This document shows positions 43,137-52,627 of a stretch of DNA of 64,000 nt, piece by piece; position 1 is the stretch's first letter, and each line of letters begins with the position of its first letter. The stretch is taken from the NCBI RefSeq assembly GCF_002939945.1, contig NZ_MDEB01000011.1, positions 1 through 64,000 on the forward strand, written 5' to 3'. The position numbers and the translations under genes are program-made. The notes under the pieces are model-generated. The model saw only the letters and a list, made by a program, of their open reading frames with translations. It did not search any database and was not told where the DNA came from. This DNA is from Xanthomonas arboricola pv. populi. Its GTDB lineage: Bacteria > Pseudomonadota > Gammaproteobacteria > Xanthomonadales > Xanthomonadaceae.

Positions 43137-43708
43137 GGGCGCCGCGCCTCCTGCAGCCGCCCGCGCAGAATGAACGTCACCCTGTCGCCCAGGGCCATCT
43201 GCCACGCATTCATTCCGTAACGTCCACGCAGGACCGTACCTCGACTGATCACATCGCAATCATAGCCCGGCCGCGCGCATTCAGCCGGCACCACATGCAG
43301 GGTCTCGACGTGGGTGATTCCGCGAATGGTCAGGTTGCCGGTGATCTCGCCCCCTTTGTTCACCACCTCTGCGGTGTAGGGAAACGACTCGAATTCCACC
43401 CCCGGATACTGCGCGACGTCGAAAAAATCCTCGCCGCGCATCCATGAGGTGTAGCGGTCCTTGCCGGGAATTTCCACCTGCGTGGCATCCAGACGGAAGC
43501 GCACCTGCTGGCGTCCGTCGGGCAATTCCGACAGTTCACCCCGAAAGCGCGGAAAAAACCCCTCGATCTTCATGCCGAAGCGCGTCCTGATCTCGAACCC
43601 GAAACGCGATTGCACCGGATCGATGGTATGCAGCTTCTGCTGCGCCATGCAGGGAAGGGCGACCCAGAGCGCGAGCCAGGCGGCAAACCAGCGCAGCGAC
43701 GATGGCAC
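43133..43708 (-). CDS. YceI-family periplasmic lipid-binding protein
   Basis: 191 aa, GTG start at 43708. Signal peptide (SLRWFAAWLALWVALPCMA). The YceI lipocalin-like barrel shows HTIDPVQSRFGFEIRTRFGM, GFFPRFRGELSELPDG, FDVAQYPGVEFESFPYTAE (the F-D-x-x-x-Y-P motif) and GNLTIRGITHVETL. Family members bind polyisoprenoids in the periplasm. Its stop overlaps the PLD lipoprotein start, so the two may act on envelope lipids together. Confidence 0.93.
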   Translation of the reverse strand: MPSSLRWFAAWLALWVALPCMAQQKLHTIDPVQSRFGFEIRTRFGMKIEGFFPRFRGELSELPDGRQQVRFRLDATQVEIPGKDRYTSWMRGEDFFDVAQYPGVEFESFPYTAEVVNKGGEITGNLTIRGITHVETLHVVPAECARPGYDCDVISRGTVLRGRYGMNAWQMALGDRVTFILRGRLQEARRP

Positions 43709-43711
43709 GGA

Positions 43712-44188
43712 TCAAGGCCACCAGAAGGCGGTCAGGCGGGCGACGCCCGGTTCGATGGCCGCATCCAGCGGCAGTGCCAGCAGGGCGATCGCGGCGGTCG
43801 GCATGCCGCGGTAGTCGCCGGTCTGGCCGCTGTGCATCAGGGCCGCCAGCCGTTCCAGGCCCGGGTTGTGGCCGACCAGCAGCAGACGCTCGGCATCACG
43901 GTGTTCGTCCACCAGGCTGGCCAGGGTGCCGGGGGTGGCGTCGTAGATCCGTTCGTCCAGGCGTTGTTCGATATAACCGGTGAGCTCCAGCACCGCTTCC
44001 AGCGTCTCGCGCGCACGCCGCGCCGGCGAGCACAGCACGCGGTCGGGCACCAGGCGCTGCTCGCGCAGCCAGCGGCCGGCCGATTCGGCCTCGGCGATGC
44101 CGTGCGGGGACAGCGGGCGATCCAGATCGGCCTGGCCGGTATCGGCCGGCTCGGCGTGGGCGTGTCGCAGCAGTATCAGTTCGCGCAT
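43712..44188 (-). CDS. sixA: Phosphohistidine phosphatase SixA-like
   Basis: 158 aa from ATG at 44188 (GGAG, 7-nt spacer). Histidine-phosphatase fold: catalytic LILLRHAHAEPADTG (RHxx), RVLCSPARRARETLE (second Arg), DLDRPLSPHGIAEAE, and RLLLVGHNPGLERLAALM with the second catalytic His. SixA removes phosphate from phosphohistidine proteins such as PTS or phosphorelay HPt domains. Lies between yceI and an orphan parA. Confidence 0.92.
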   Translation of the reverse strand: MRELILLRHAHAEPADTGQADLDRPLSPHGIAEAESAGRWLREQRLVPDRVLCSPARRARETLEAVLELTGYIEQRLDERIYDATPGTLASLVDEHRDAERLLLVGHNPGLERLAALMHSGQTGDYRGMPTAAIALLALPLDAAIEPGVARLTAFWWP

Positions 44189-44202
44189 GAAAACACTCCG
44201 GT

Positions 44203-44835
44203 CTAGGATTTCTTGAGCCACTTGAACAGCGGCTCCCAGTCCTGTTGATGGTCGCGCACCTGCGCCGAGCGGTAATCGAACAGGCTGCGCCCCAGCCCGG
44301 CCATGACCACATAGGCCTGGGTGTCGCGCAGCTGGGTCACCAGGGGATAAGGCCAGGCGCCGATCATCTCGGCAGCTTGCTGCGAGGTCTGGGTCCAGGG
44401 ACGGGCGCGGTTGAGCACCAGGCCCACCGGCAATTTGCGTTGATGCACGCGCGGCACCTTGGCCAGCGTGTTGAGGAAGCCGACCACCGCTTCGATATCC
44501 AGCGCCGAGGACAGCACCGGCACCACGATGGCATCGACGTGGTCGAGGAAGCCGCTCAGGTCATCGGCCATCGCACCGGCCGGAGCATCGATGATCAGCT
44601 GGTCGGTGCCGTCGGGCACCGCGGCCTGCCAGTTGCGACGGCGGGTGGCATCGATCGGCAACACCGCACTTTCCAGGCTGGCACGGCGCTGCGCCCAGCG
44701 CGTGGACGAGCCTTGCGGATCGGCGTCTGCCAGCACGGTGCGCTGGCCCTGCAAGGCCGCATGTGCGGCCAGATTCGTGGCGATCGTGGTCTTGCCGACG
44801 CCGCCTTTGGAGCCGGCCACCAGGACTGTCTTCAT
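44203..44835 (-). CDS. ParA-family ATPase (orphan)
   Basis: 210 aa. Deviant Walker [21 protein letters not shown] (KGGVGKT), A' motif [13 protein letters not shown], and B-type [16 protein letters not shown]. Membership in the ParA/MinD superfamily is clear. No ParB, parS or plasmid partner is nearby, so it is an orphan ATPase, probably for positioning a protein complex rather than DNA. Fifteen bases upstream of sixA on the same strand. Confidence 0.9.
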   Translation of the reverse strand: MKTVLVAGSKGGVGKTTIATNLAAHAALQGQRTVLADADPQGSSTRWAQRRASLESAVLPIDATRRRNWQAAVPDGTDQLIIDAPAGAMADDLSGFLDHVDAIVVPVLSSALDIEAVVGFLNTLAKVPRVHQRKLPVGLVLNRARPWTQTSQQAAEMIGAWPYPLVTQLRDTQAYVVMAGLGRSLFDYRSAQVRDHQQDWEPLFKWLKKS

Positions 44836-44987
44836 GCACGCCTCGCTTCCGGGAGCAAGCCGGCAGCGTACACCGCGACGCAGTGAGGAAGTAGTCGAAA
44901 GGTGTTAAACGTCCCAGAGCAGGCGCTATCGCGCTGCAACATCGGCCTTAGTACATGGCCGCTGCCCCCATGCAACGACCAAGCGGA

Positions 44988-46060
44988 TCAGCGGGTCTGG
45001 TGGCTCGGTGCGCCCGGCTGCCAGTCCGCCGGCGGTTGCGCGGCAATGCCTTGACGCTGCAGGCGCGCGCGCAACGCCGGCACTTCGCCCTGCGTCAGAA
45101 TCGCATCCAGTGCGGCGACCTGCGCATCGACCGAGGGTGCGCTGCGCTGCAGTTGCTGCTGCAGCCACTGCAGCTCCCGCATCCGCGCCTGCCAGCGGGT
45201 GGCGTCGGCGCCGCTGCTCAGTGCGGCCATGCCCTTGGTGCCGATCACGGCCGTGGTCAGGGTGGACTCGTCGTTGGCCACGTTGTTTAGCACGACCATG
45301 CACTCGTCGCGTAACGCAGGCGTGGTGGCATCGGGGCTGCAGCGCCGCATCAGATCGCCCAGCGCGGGAGTGCATGTGCAGACCAGGTACCCATCACGAA
45401 CATCGCCGCCATGCCGGCGCCCGTGGACGGAAACCCTTGGGCGTCGAGTCGCTCGCGCAAGCTGACCGAGGCCAGCGATGGCCATTGCACGCCGTCGTAG
45501 ACGGCATAAAGGGCCTGGCCCAGCTCCAGCGCACCGCTGTCGAAATGATCGGACTGCACGGCCGCCTGCCAGGCGCGTTCGGCGGCCGCCTGGTCGCCGC
45601 GGCGCTGTGCAGCCGCATAGGCGCGCAGATGCACGGCGGCATTGCCGGCATCGGTCTGCTCCAGGAACGCCCGCGCGGCGCCTGGGTCGCAGCGCAATCC
45701 GGGGGCACAACCGACGGCTTCCATCTGCGCCACCAACCGGTCGCGCGGCCGCGCGTCCAGGGCACGCTGCAGCCAGGCGCGCTGGATGGGGGCATAGCCT
45801 CCGTCTGCGGCCGACACTGCCTCGTCCTCGGCATCGATCCACAGCAGACCGACCAGATACAGCTGCCTGGGCTCGCCGCTGGCCGCCATGCTGCGCAGGC
45901 GTGCCTGCATGGTCTGGCCGACCTGGCTTACCCAGTGAGTCATCAGCGGATCATCCGCCGGAACCGGTGGGATGGCGGGCGATGCCGCCAGTGCGGACTG
46001 CGCCGCGAACACGCTGCCAAGCCATAGCAGCGCAGTGGTGATCAAGCGGTATCCGTGCAT
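44988..46060 (-). pseudogene. Frameshifted secreted protein gene of unknown function
   Basis: ATG at 46060 with AGGAG seven bases upstream; signal peptide (LITTALLWLGSVFAAQSALA). The first frame runs as a plausible helical periplasmic protein (RAWLQRALDARPRDRLVAQM, AYAAAQRRGDQAAAERAW) to a TGA at about 45350. The next frame continues without break from there as ALGDLMRRCSPDATTPALRD and ends at 44988. Adding one C in the run at 45366-45368 (GGG on plus) joins them into SAHALPALGDLMRRC. Either a real mutation or a sequencing error. Homologues are not recognised beyond a TPR-like helical pattern. Confidence 0.7.
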
Positions 46061-46127
46061 GTGTTGCTCCTGTCCGTGTGGGGCGCGCAGTGGTGCGCGC
46101 CAGCATTTCATACGGGGGTAAGCCGCA

Positions 46128-47045
46128 TCAAGCGGCCAGGCGCGCCAACAGCCAGGCCCATGCCGGCAGGGTCAGCAGCGACAGCAGGATGCTGTAGCCG
46201 ACCATCGCCGCGGCCAGGCGCGGCGCCAGCCGGTGCGAGATGGCCAGCGCGGCGGCGGTGATCATGGTGGGCATGGCCGATTCGAGCACATTGGTCTGCA
46301 GCATCGCGCCATGCAGGCCAAGCGCCCAGGACAGCGGCAATGCCAGCACCGGCATCACGGCCAACTTGAAGACCAGGCCGACGGCCAACGGCTTGAGCTC
46401 GTCCGCAGGCAGCCGCAACTGCAGGGAGAAGCCCACCGCCAGCATCACCAGCGGCAGCATCGCGTCGGACAGGCTCTTCAAGCCGGCGCCGATCCAGGTC
46501 GGCGGGTGTTCCCGCATCACCGTCAGCGCGAACAGCAGCGCCCATAGCGGCGGGAAGCGCAGCACGCGCAACAGGATCAGCTTCGCGGTCGGTGGGGTGT
46601 CGCCGCTGTAGCGGGCCAGCACGTACAGCCCGAAGGTGGACAGCAGCACGAAGGTGCCGAACTGGTCGTAGACCACCGCATATGGCAGGGCGTGATCGCC
46701 GATCAAGGCGCGCACCATCGGAAAGCCGATGAAGCTGGAATTGGTGAACACCACGCACATCAGCAGTGCGGCGTATTCCTCGCGCTTGAACCGCAACAGC
46801 CGGCTGCAACCCCACAGCAGCGGCACGATGAGTGCGGTCAGCAGCCACGGCGTGGCGATCACGCCACCCAGCGAGGCATCCAGATGCAGACGCGGCACAT
46901 AGGTCAGCACCGAGGCCGGCAGGCAGATGTACAACACGATGCGATTGAGTACATCGGCGCTGTTGTCCGGCAACGCCCGCAAGCGCGCGAACAGCAGGCC
47001 GAGCCCCAACATCGCCAGAATCAACGCAAATGCATCCACCGCCAT
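46128..47045 (-). CDS. AEC-family transporter
   Basis: 305 aa with about ten membrane helices (AFALILAMLGLGLLFARLRA, VIATPWLLTALIVPLLWG, ..., AMVGYSILLSLLTLPAWAWL). The auxin-efflux-carrier (bile acid/AEC) architecture shows LNRIVLYICLPASVLTYV in TM2, CVVFTNSSFIGFPMV in TM4 and ESAMPTMITAAALAISHRLA near TM9. Bacterial AEC proteins export or import dicarboxylates or malonate-like acids; substrate unknown. Upstream lies the inverted-repeat-rich gap at 47046-47545. Confidence 0.92.
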   Translation of the reverse strand: MAVDAFALILAMLGLGLLFARLRALPDNSADVLNRIVLYICLPASVLTYVPRLHLDASLGGVIATPWLLTALIVPLLWGCSRLLRFKREEYAALLMCVVFTNSSFIGFPMVRALIGDHALPYAVVYDQFGTFVLLSTFGLYVLARYSGDTPPTAKLILLRVLRFPPLWALLFALTVMREHPPTWIGAGLKSLSDAMLPLVMLAVGFSLQLRLPADELKPLAVGLVFKLAVMPVLALPLSWALGLHGAMLQTNVLESAMPTMITAAALAISHRLAPRLAAAMVGYSILLSLLTLPAWAWLLARLAA

Positions 47046-47283
47046 GGCGTGGTCAGGTCCGTGGGAAAGCGACGCTCAGGATCGCATAGTGGGCGTGTCG
47101 TGCCTGGATCGGTGCCGCCACACGGTCCCGCAATCGGCAAGGACACCGCACCAGGAAGTTGGTCGGTAGCTGCGTGAAACGCCGCTTGTCGCACGTGTGT
47201 CGAACGTTGAGCCTGCGCACCAATATCAAACAACGCACATCACGCGCTGCTCTTTAGAGTGCGCACCGACCATCCCGACTGGT

Positions 47284-47385
47284 CCTTGCCCGCCCACCGT
47301 CGCGGGACCTTACGCGGCACGGATGCCGCGTAAGAGCTTACAAGCACATACTTGCAGCGTGTCCCGCGATTGTGGGCGGGCAAGG
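47284..47385. other. Long two-tier palindrome, unexplained
   Basis: Outer arms 47284-47308 and 47361-47385 pair over 23 of 25 bases (CCTTGCCCGCCCAC and TCGCGGGAC with their complements). Inside is an 11-bp hairpin CTTACGCGGCA / TGCCGCGTAAG at 47309-47334. It could be a terminator, a structured RNA or a mobile-element end; nothing decides. Confidence 0.7.
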
Positions 47386-47411
47386 GCCCCTGCAGCCAGG
47401 CCGCAGATCAT

Positions 47412-47507
47412 CCGCTGTACAACTGACCTCTCCGCACAGGCCAACCACAAGTCGCGTCGGCTTGCTGTTGCCGGCCGCAAAACGACTTGAGAGGTGATGC
47501 ACAGCGG
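47412..47507. other. Second multi-armed inverted repeat
   Basis: Paired arms CCGCTGT / ACAGCGG, ACCTCTC / GAGAGGT and CAAGTCG / CGACTTG nested in order, with a 15-nt bulge on the left side. It starts 26 bases after the palindrome at 47284. Together they fill most of a 500-base gap with no visible gene. Confidence 0.55.
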
Positions 47508-47545
47508 CGCGCTACAAGGGCTTTCCCGCAGCGCACCCCGCCGAG

Positions 47546-48184
47546 TTAAGGAAACGCCGGCGGGTTCGCCTGCCATGCCGCAAAGACCTCGGCCAGGCTG
47601 GCGCGTTCGGCCTCGCGCCAGTCCGGCAGCAGGGTGGCGTAGCTGGCGGTGCTGCTCCAGCGATCCGGCCAGGTGCGCACGGCGGCGGCGTACCACTCGA
47701 CCGCCTCCTGCTTACGACCGGTGCGCCATAGCGCCAGGGCCGCCGTGGTCGGCAGCCAGGCCGGCGCGGCCGGGCGGCCGTTGGCCAGGGTTGCCCACTG
47801 CTGCAAGGCCTTGTCGGCTTGGTCGGCGCGCAACAGATCCCAGCCGTAGTTCCAGGTGATGGCACGGTATTGCTGGCTGCCGTTGGAGACCAGCCCCAAG
47901 GCGCCCTGGTAGAGCTCGTCGCCCAATTGCGTGCGTCCACCGGCATAGGCCAGCGACGCCAGCTGCGCGCGCGGTTCGGCAGCGCGGGCGTCACGCTGCA
48001 CCATCGCCGCCAAACGGTCGATCACCGCATCGCCCCGCCCCTGCACGGCCACCACCGCCTTGGTGGTGCCGCGATCTTCGTCGAAATAGAACTCCTTGGG
48101 CCTGGGCAGGTTCTGCGCCTGCGCCATCGACCACACGCCCCCGAGCAAGGCCAACATCGCGGCCCATGCGTACTTCCTTTTCAC
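47546..48184 (-). CDS. Secreted TPR-like protein of unknown function
   Basis: 212 aa from a GTG at 48184 (AGGGG nine bases upstream). Signal peptide (AAMLALLGGVWSMAQAQ), then a mature chain with FYFDEDRGTTKAVVAVQGR and repeated helical pairs (LAYAGGRTQLGDELYQGAL, WDLLRADQADKALQQWATLA, LALWRTGRKQEAVEWYAAAV) that look like Sel1/TPR-type repeats. Probably periplasmic. Divergent from the indolepyruvate oxidoreductase gene. Family not recognised further. Confidence 0.8.
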   Translation of the reverse strand: MKRKYAWAAMLALLGGVWSMAQAQNLPRPKEFYFDEDRGTTKAVVAVQGRGDAVIDRLAAMVQRDARAAEPRAQLASLAYAGGRTQLGDELYQGALGLVSNGSQQYRAITWNYGWDLLRADQADKALQQWATLANGRPAAPAWLPTTAALALWRTGRKQEAVEWYAAAVRTWPDRWSSTASYATLLPDWREAERASLAEVFAAWQANPPAFP

Positions 48185-48378
48185 TGGCTTTATCCCCTGA
48201 CAGCAAACGACCCTTCCCGTCGCCATCGTAACCGCAGCGCGACGGCTGCGCATCCGCATGCAACGGGCGCGTGAAGGGCGACTGTTACACTTCGTGCCGC
48301 CGTTTTGGAATCCGTCGGGCGTGTCATATGCTTTCAGATGACACGCACCGGGTCCCAGCCACCCTTTCCGGGCACGCC

Positions 48379-51300
48379 ATGACCAGTACTGCTGCACTCT
48401 CTTCTCCCGACTCTGCCAACACGCCGGAGCTCGGCCAGGTGGATGCGGATTACACGCTGGAACACAAGTACACGCGTGCCGATGGGCGTATCTACTTGTC
48501 CGGCGTGCAGGCGCTGGTGCGGCTGCCATTGATGCAACGCCTGCGCGATGACGCCGCCGGCCTTGCGACTGCCGGCTTCATCAGCGGCTATCGCGGCAGC
48601 CCGCTGGGCGGTTTCGATCTGGAGCTGTGGCGTGCGCGCAAGCATCTGGACGCGGCCAGGGTGACCTTCACCCCCGGCCTCAACGAAGACCTGGCCGCCA
48701 CCATGGTCTGGGGCACCCAGCAGACCAACCTGTTCCCCGGCTCCAAGGTGCAAGGCGTCTACGGCATGTGGTACGGCAAGGGCCCGGGCGTGGACCGCAG
48801 CGGCGATGTGTTCAAACACGGCAATGCCGCCGGCACCTCGCCGTATGGCGGCGTGCTGGCACTGGCCGCCGACGACCATGCCTGCCGCAGCTCGACGCTG
48901 CCGCACGGTTCGGAAGAAGAATTCGTCAGCGCGATGATGCCGATCCTCAATCCGGCCGGGGTGCAGGACATCCTGGACATGGGCCTGCTCGGCTGGGCGA
49001 TGAGCCGCTATACCGGGCGCTGGATCGGCTTCAAGACCATTGCCGAGACGGTGGAGTCTTCCGCGTCGGTGGATGTGGATCCGTTCGCACGCACGATCGT
49101 GCTGCCAGAGGACTTTGCGTTGCCGCCAGGGGGTTTGAGCATCCGCTGGCCGGACCCGCCGGTGGATCAGGAAATGCGTCTGCATCGCTACGCGATCGCC
49201 GCCGCGCAGGCATTCGCGCGCGCCAATCACATCGACCGCGTCGTGCTGGATTCGCCGCACGCACGCTTGGGCATCGTGACCACCGGCAAGAGCTATCTGG
49301 ACGTGCTGCAGGCGCTGGAATACCTGGGCCTGGATGCGCAGGCCTGCGCGCAGATCGGCATCCGCGTCTACAAGGTCGGCATGACCTGGCCGCTGGAGCC
49401 GGTGGGCATCAGCGCGTTTGCGCAGGGGCTCGAAGACATTCTGGTGGTGGAGGAGAAGAAAGCCTTCATCGAGCGCCAGATGAAGGAACTGTTCTACAAC
49501 TGGCCGGCCAGCGCCGGTGCGCGGCCGAGCATCGTCGGCAAGTACGACGAGCAGGGCGAATGGATCCTGCCGTCCACCGGCGAGTTGACCCCGGCTACGA
49601 TCGCCGCGGTGATCGGCAAGCGCATCCAGCGCTTTGCGCTGCCATCCAGCGCGATGACCGACTCGATCGAACAGCGGCTGCGCTGGATGGACAGCAAGGA
49701 AGCCGAAATGGCCTTGCCACGCGCGTTGTTCCCACGCGTGCCGCATTACTGCTCCGGCTGCCCGCACAACACCTCCACGGCGGTGCCGGAAGGCTCGCGT
49801 GCGCTGGGCGGCATCGGTTGCCATTACATGGTGACCTGGATGAACCGCTCCACCGACACCTTCACCCATATGGGCGGCGAAGGCGTGACCTGGTCGGGGC
49901 AGGCGCCGTTCACCGAGACGCCGCACGTGTTCCAGAACCTGGGCGACGGCACCTATTTCCACAGCGGCTCGTTGGCGATCCGGCAGTCGGTCGCCACCGG
50001 CGTCAACATCACCTACAAGATCCTCTACAACGATGCGGTGGCGATGACCGGCGGCCAGCCGGTAGACGGCACGCTCACCGTACCGGACATCGCGCACCAG
50101 CTGCGCGCCGAAGGCATCCACACCATTGCGGTGGTCAGCGACGACATCGGCAAATGGACGCACCGGCGCGAGCGCTTCCCCAGCGACGTGGCGTTTCACG
50201 ATCGCAGCGAACTGGATGCGGTGCAGCAGCATCTGCGCACGATCAAGGGCGTGTCGATCCTGATCTACGATCAGACCTGCGCCACCGAAAAACGCCGCCG
50301 CCGCAAGCGCGGCAAGCTGATCGACCCGCCCAAGCGCGTCATGATCAATTCGCTGGTGTGCGAGGGTTGCGGCGATTGCGGCGAAAAGAGTTTCTGCGTG
50401 TCGATCTTGCCCAAGGACACCGAATTCGGCCGCAAGCGGCAGATCGACCAATCCAACTGCAACAAGGATTATTCCTGCGTATCGGGCTTTTGCCCGAGCT
50501 TTGTCACCGTGCATGGCGGTACGCCGCGCAAGGGCAAACAGCGCGATGTCAGCGCATTGCTGGACAACCTGCCCGCGCCGCCGCAACGCACCACGCTGGA
50601 ACAGCCGTGGAACATCCTGATCACCGGCGTCGGTGGCACCGGCGTGGTGACCATCGGTGCGTTGCTCGGCATGGCCGGGCACCTGGAAGGCAAGGGCGCC
50701 ACGGTGCTGGACCAGACCGGGCTGGCGCAGAAGGGTGGCGCGGTGACCACGCATATCCGCATCGCACGCCGACCAACCGACATCCACGCGGTGCGCATCG
50801 CTGCCGGCGAAGCGGATCTGGTGCTGGGCTGCGACATGGTGGTGGTCAACGATTACTGGGCCTTGTCCAAGGTGCGCGATGGCCGCACCCAGGTGGTGCT
50901 CAACACCTACGAAGCGATGCCGGGCAACTTCACCACCCAGCCGGATCTGCAGTTCCCCGCCGCCGAGATCATTGCCGGCGTGCGCACCGCATTGGGCGGC
51001 CAGGAGCCGTTGTTGCTGGATGCCACGCAATTGGCGACCGCGCTGCTGGGCGATGCGATCGCCAGCAACCTGTTCGTGCTCGGCTATGCCTGGCAACACG
51101 GGCTAGTGCCGTTGTCGCACGCGGCGCTGATGCGCGCGATCGAGCTCAATGGCGCGGCGGTGGCGATGAACCAGCAGGCGTTTGCGTGGGGGCGGCTGGC
51201 CGCCATCGATCTGCCGGCAGTGAGGCATGCGGCAGGCTTGCGCAATGTCGGCGAGCTTGCGCATGCGCAAGGCGATACGCCGCCAGCGCGCGCGCCCGGC

Positions 51301-52086
51301 AGCTGGGAAGAACACGATCTCGGCGGGCAAACTGCGCCGCGCGCGCTGGCGCAAAGCGACGGCAACACGCTGCATGGCGATGGCGATGCGCCGACGCATC
51401 CGCTCGACGACGAGCAGCTGGCGCAGTCGCTGGACGAAGCCATCGCGCGACGCGTGGCGTTTCTGACCGACTATCAGGATGCCGCGTACGCACAGCGCTA
51501 TCGCAGCCTGGTCGAACGCGTACGCACGCACGAAGCGCAACATGCGCCCGGCAGCAGCGCGTTGAGCGAAGCGGTGGCGCGTTACTACTTCAAGCTGATG
51601 GCCTACAAGGACGAATACGAAGTGGCCCGCCTGTATACGCGCGGCGACTTCCAGCGCAGGCTGCAGCAGCAGTTCGAAGGCGACTACACGCTGCGCTTCC
51701 ATCTGGCACCGCCGCTGCTGGTCAGGAAGGATGCCCACGGCCACGCGATCAAGCGCGAATACGGGCCATGGATGTTCACTGCGTTCAAGCTGTTGGCGCG
51801 GCTGAAATTCCTGCGCGGCGGCAAGCTCGATGTGTTCGGCTACAGCGCCGAACGGCGTGGCGAACGTCAGCTGATTGCCGATTACGTGGCGACAGTGGAC
51901 ACGCTGCTGGAACGGTTAGATGCCGACAACGTCGGCCTGGCCGCGCAGATCGCCAGCATTCCCGAGCAAATCCGCGGCTATGGCCATATCAAGCACGCGC
52001 ACCTGCAAGAAGCCAAGGCACGCCAAGCCGCGTTGCTGATGCAATGGCGCAATCCCAGGGCCTTGCATGTGGTGCAGGCAGCGTAG
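48379..52086 (+). CDS. Indolepyruvate:ferredoxin oxidoreductase-type fusion enzyme
   Basis: 1,235 aa from MTSTAALSSPDS; an ATG at 48328 is also in frame. All subunits of a 2-oxoacid:acceptor oxidoreductase are fused. The N-terminal pyrimidine-binding half has GYRGSPLGGFDLELW. The TPP-binding part has PHYCSGCPHNTST and GIGCHYMVTWMN. A ferredoxin-like segment has CEGCGDCGEKSFCVS and a second Cys group ending GFCPS. The gamma domain has ITGVGGTGVVTIGALLGMAG. Oxidises branched-chain or aryl 2-oxoacids to acyl-CoA; the true substrate in xanthomonads is uncertain. Single-gene unit. Confidence 0.94.
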   Translation: MTSTAALSSPDSANTPELGQVDADYTLEHKYTRADGRIYLSGVQALVRLPLMQRLRDDAAGLATAGFISGYRGSPLGGFDLELWRARKHLDAARVTFTPGLNEDLAATMVWGTQQTNLFPGSKVQGVYGMWYGKGPGVDRSGDVFKHGNAAGTSPYGGVLALAADDHACRSSTLPHGSEEEFVSAMMPILNPAGVQDILDMGLLGWAMSRYTGRWIGFKTIAETVESSASVDVDPFARTIVLPEDFALPPGGLSIRWPDPPVDQEMRLHRYAIAAAQAFARANHIDRVVLDSPHARLGIVTTGKSYLDVLQALEYLGLDAQACAQIGIRVYKVGMTWPLEPVGISAFAQGLEDILVVEEKKAFIERQMKELFYNWPASAGARPSIVGKYDEQGEWILPSTGELTPATIAAVIGKRIQRFALPSSAMTDSIEQRLRWMDSKEAEMALPRALFPRVPHYCSGCPHNTSTAVPEGSRALGGIGCHYMVTWMNRSTDTFTHMGGEGVTWSGQAPFTETPHVFQNLGDGTYFHSGSLAIRQSVATGVNITYKILYNDAVAMTGGQPVDGTLTVPDIAHQLRAEGIHTIAVVSDDIGKWTHRRERFPSDVAFHDRSELDAVQQHLRTIKGVSILIYDQTCATEKRRRRKRGKLIDPPKRVMINSLVCEGCGDCGEKSFCVSILPKDTEFGRKRQIDQSNCNKDYSCVSGFCPSFVTVHGGTPRKGKQRDVSALLDNLPAPPQRTTLEQPWNILITGVGGTGVVTIGALLGMAGHLEGKGATVLDQTGLAQKGGAVTTHIRIARRPTDIHAVRIAAGEADLVLGCDMVVVNDYWALSKVRDGRTQVVLNTYEAMPGNFTTQPDLQFPAAEIIAGVRTALGGQEPLLLDATQLATALLGDAIASNLFVLGYAWQHGLVPLSHAALMRAIELNGAAVAMNQQAFAWGRLAAIDLPAVRHAAGLRNVGELAHAQGDTPPARAPGSWEEHDLGGQTAPRALAQSDGNTLHGDGDAPTHPLDDEQLAQSLDEAIARRVAFLTDYQDAAYAQRYRSLVERVRTHEAQHAPGSSALSEAVARYYFKLMAYKDEYEVARLYTRGDFQRRLQQQFEGDYTLRFHLAPPLLVRKDAHGHAIKREYGPWMFTAFKLLARLKFLRGGKLDVFGYSAERRGERQLIADYVATVDTLLERLDADNVGLAAQIASIPEQIRGYGHIKHAHLQEAKARQAALLMQWRNPRALHVVQAA

Positions 52087-52342
52087 GACTGGCGGATCGG
52101 CGTTGCAGCGTGAAAGGAAAGCGTTGCGCGCTTGCTGATCGGCCGATGTGTTGCCCATCGCGCTGCGGTGACAGGCTGGCGTGTTGTGGCTCGGATGTCG
52201 GGCAGCGGCCGCTGCTGCGGCACGTGATCGCGTTCGCGCATGACATCGGTCAACGCATGCTGGTCAATGTGCTGTCGGCGCCATGATCAGCAGCGTCTCC
52301 CTGCCTCGCACGAACGGTGATGCGCACGCAAGGCACCGCCCG

Positions 52343-52612
52343 TCATTCGAAATGCCGACCACGCGTCAGACGGATCGGGCCACGTACGGTGCCCAGGTCG
52401 ACCACTTCACCGCGCTGGTTGATCTGCACCACTTCCTTACTGGCCAGATCGGCGGCAACGCTGCGTACCTGCGGCATAAGCGCGCGCCAGCGCGCTTCGT
52501 CATCGCTGAGCGCGCGGGCGACCTCGGACGGGCAGATCGATTGCTGTGGCAGCCGGCGCGCCAGCAGCGCGCATATGATCGCGGCGATCTGCGCGTCGTC
52601 GATCCGTTGCAC
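52343..52612 (-). CDS. DUF3253-type small protein
   Basis: 89 aa, GTG start at 52612. Soluble, helix-turn-helix-like pattern: IAAIICALLARRLPQQSICP then SEVARALSDDEARWRALMP and VRSVAADLASKEVVQINQRG, ending in a strand region (GPIRLTRGRHFE). Matches the DUF3253 / S-adenosylmethionine tRNA-ribosyltransferase-associated small proteins in outline. Winged-helix-like fold likely. Sits 15 bases after egtD on the same strand, so probably cotranscribed with the ergothioneine genes. Confidence 0.85.
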   Translation of the reverse strand: MQRIDDAQIAAIICALLARRLPQQSICPSEVARALSDDEARWRALMPQVRSVAADLASKEVVQINQRGEVVDLGTVRGPIRLTRGRHFE

Positions 52613-52627
52613 GCCAGGCGCGCGAGG

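Noticed and set aside
48334-52286. Very long frames overlapping the indolepyruvate oxidoreductase (921 codons minus, 1,219 codons plus in another frame)
   Set aside because: Both are shadows of one gene with complete thiamine, iron-sulfur and gamma-domain motifs.
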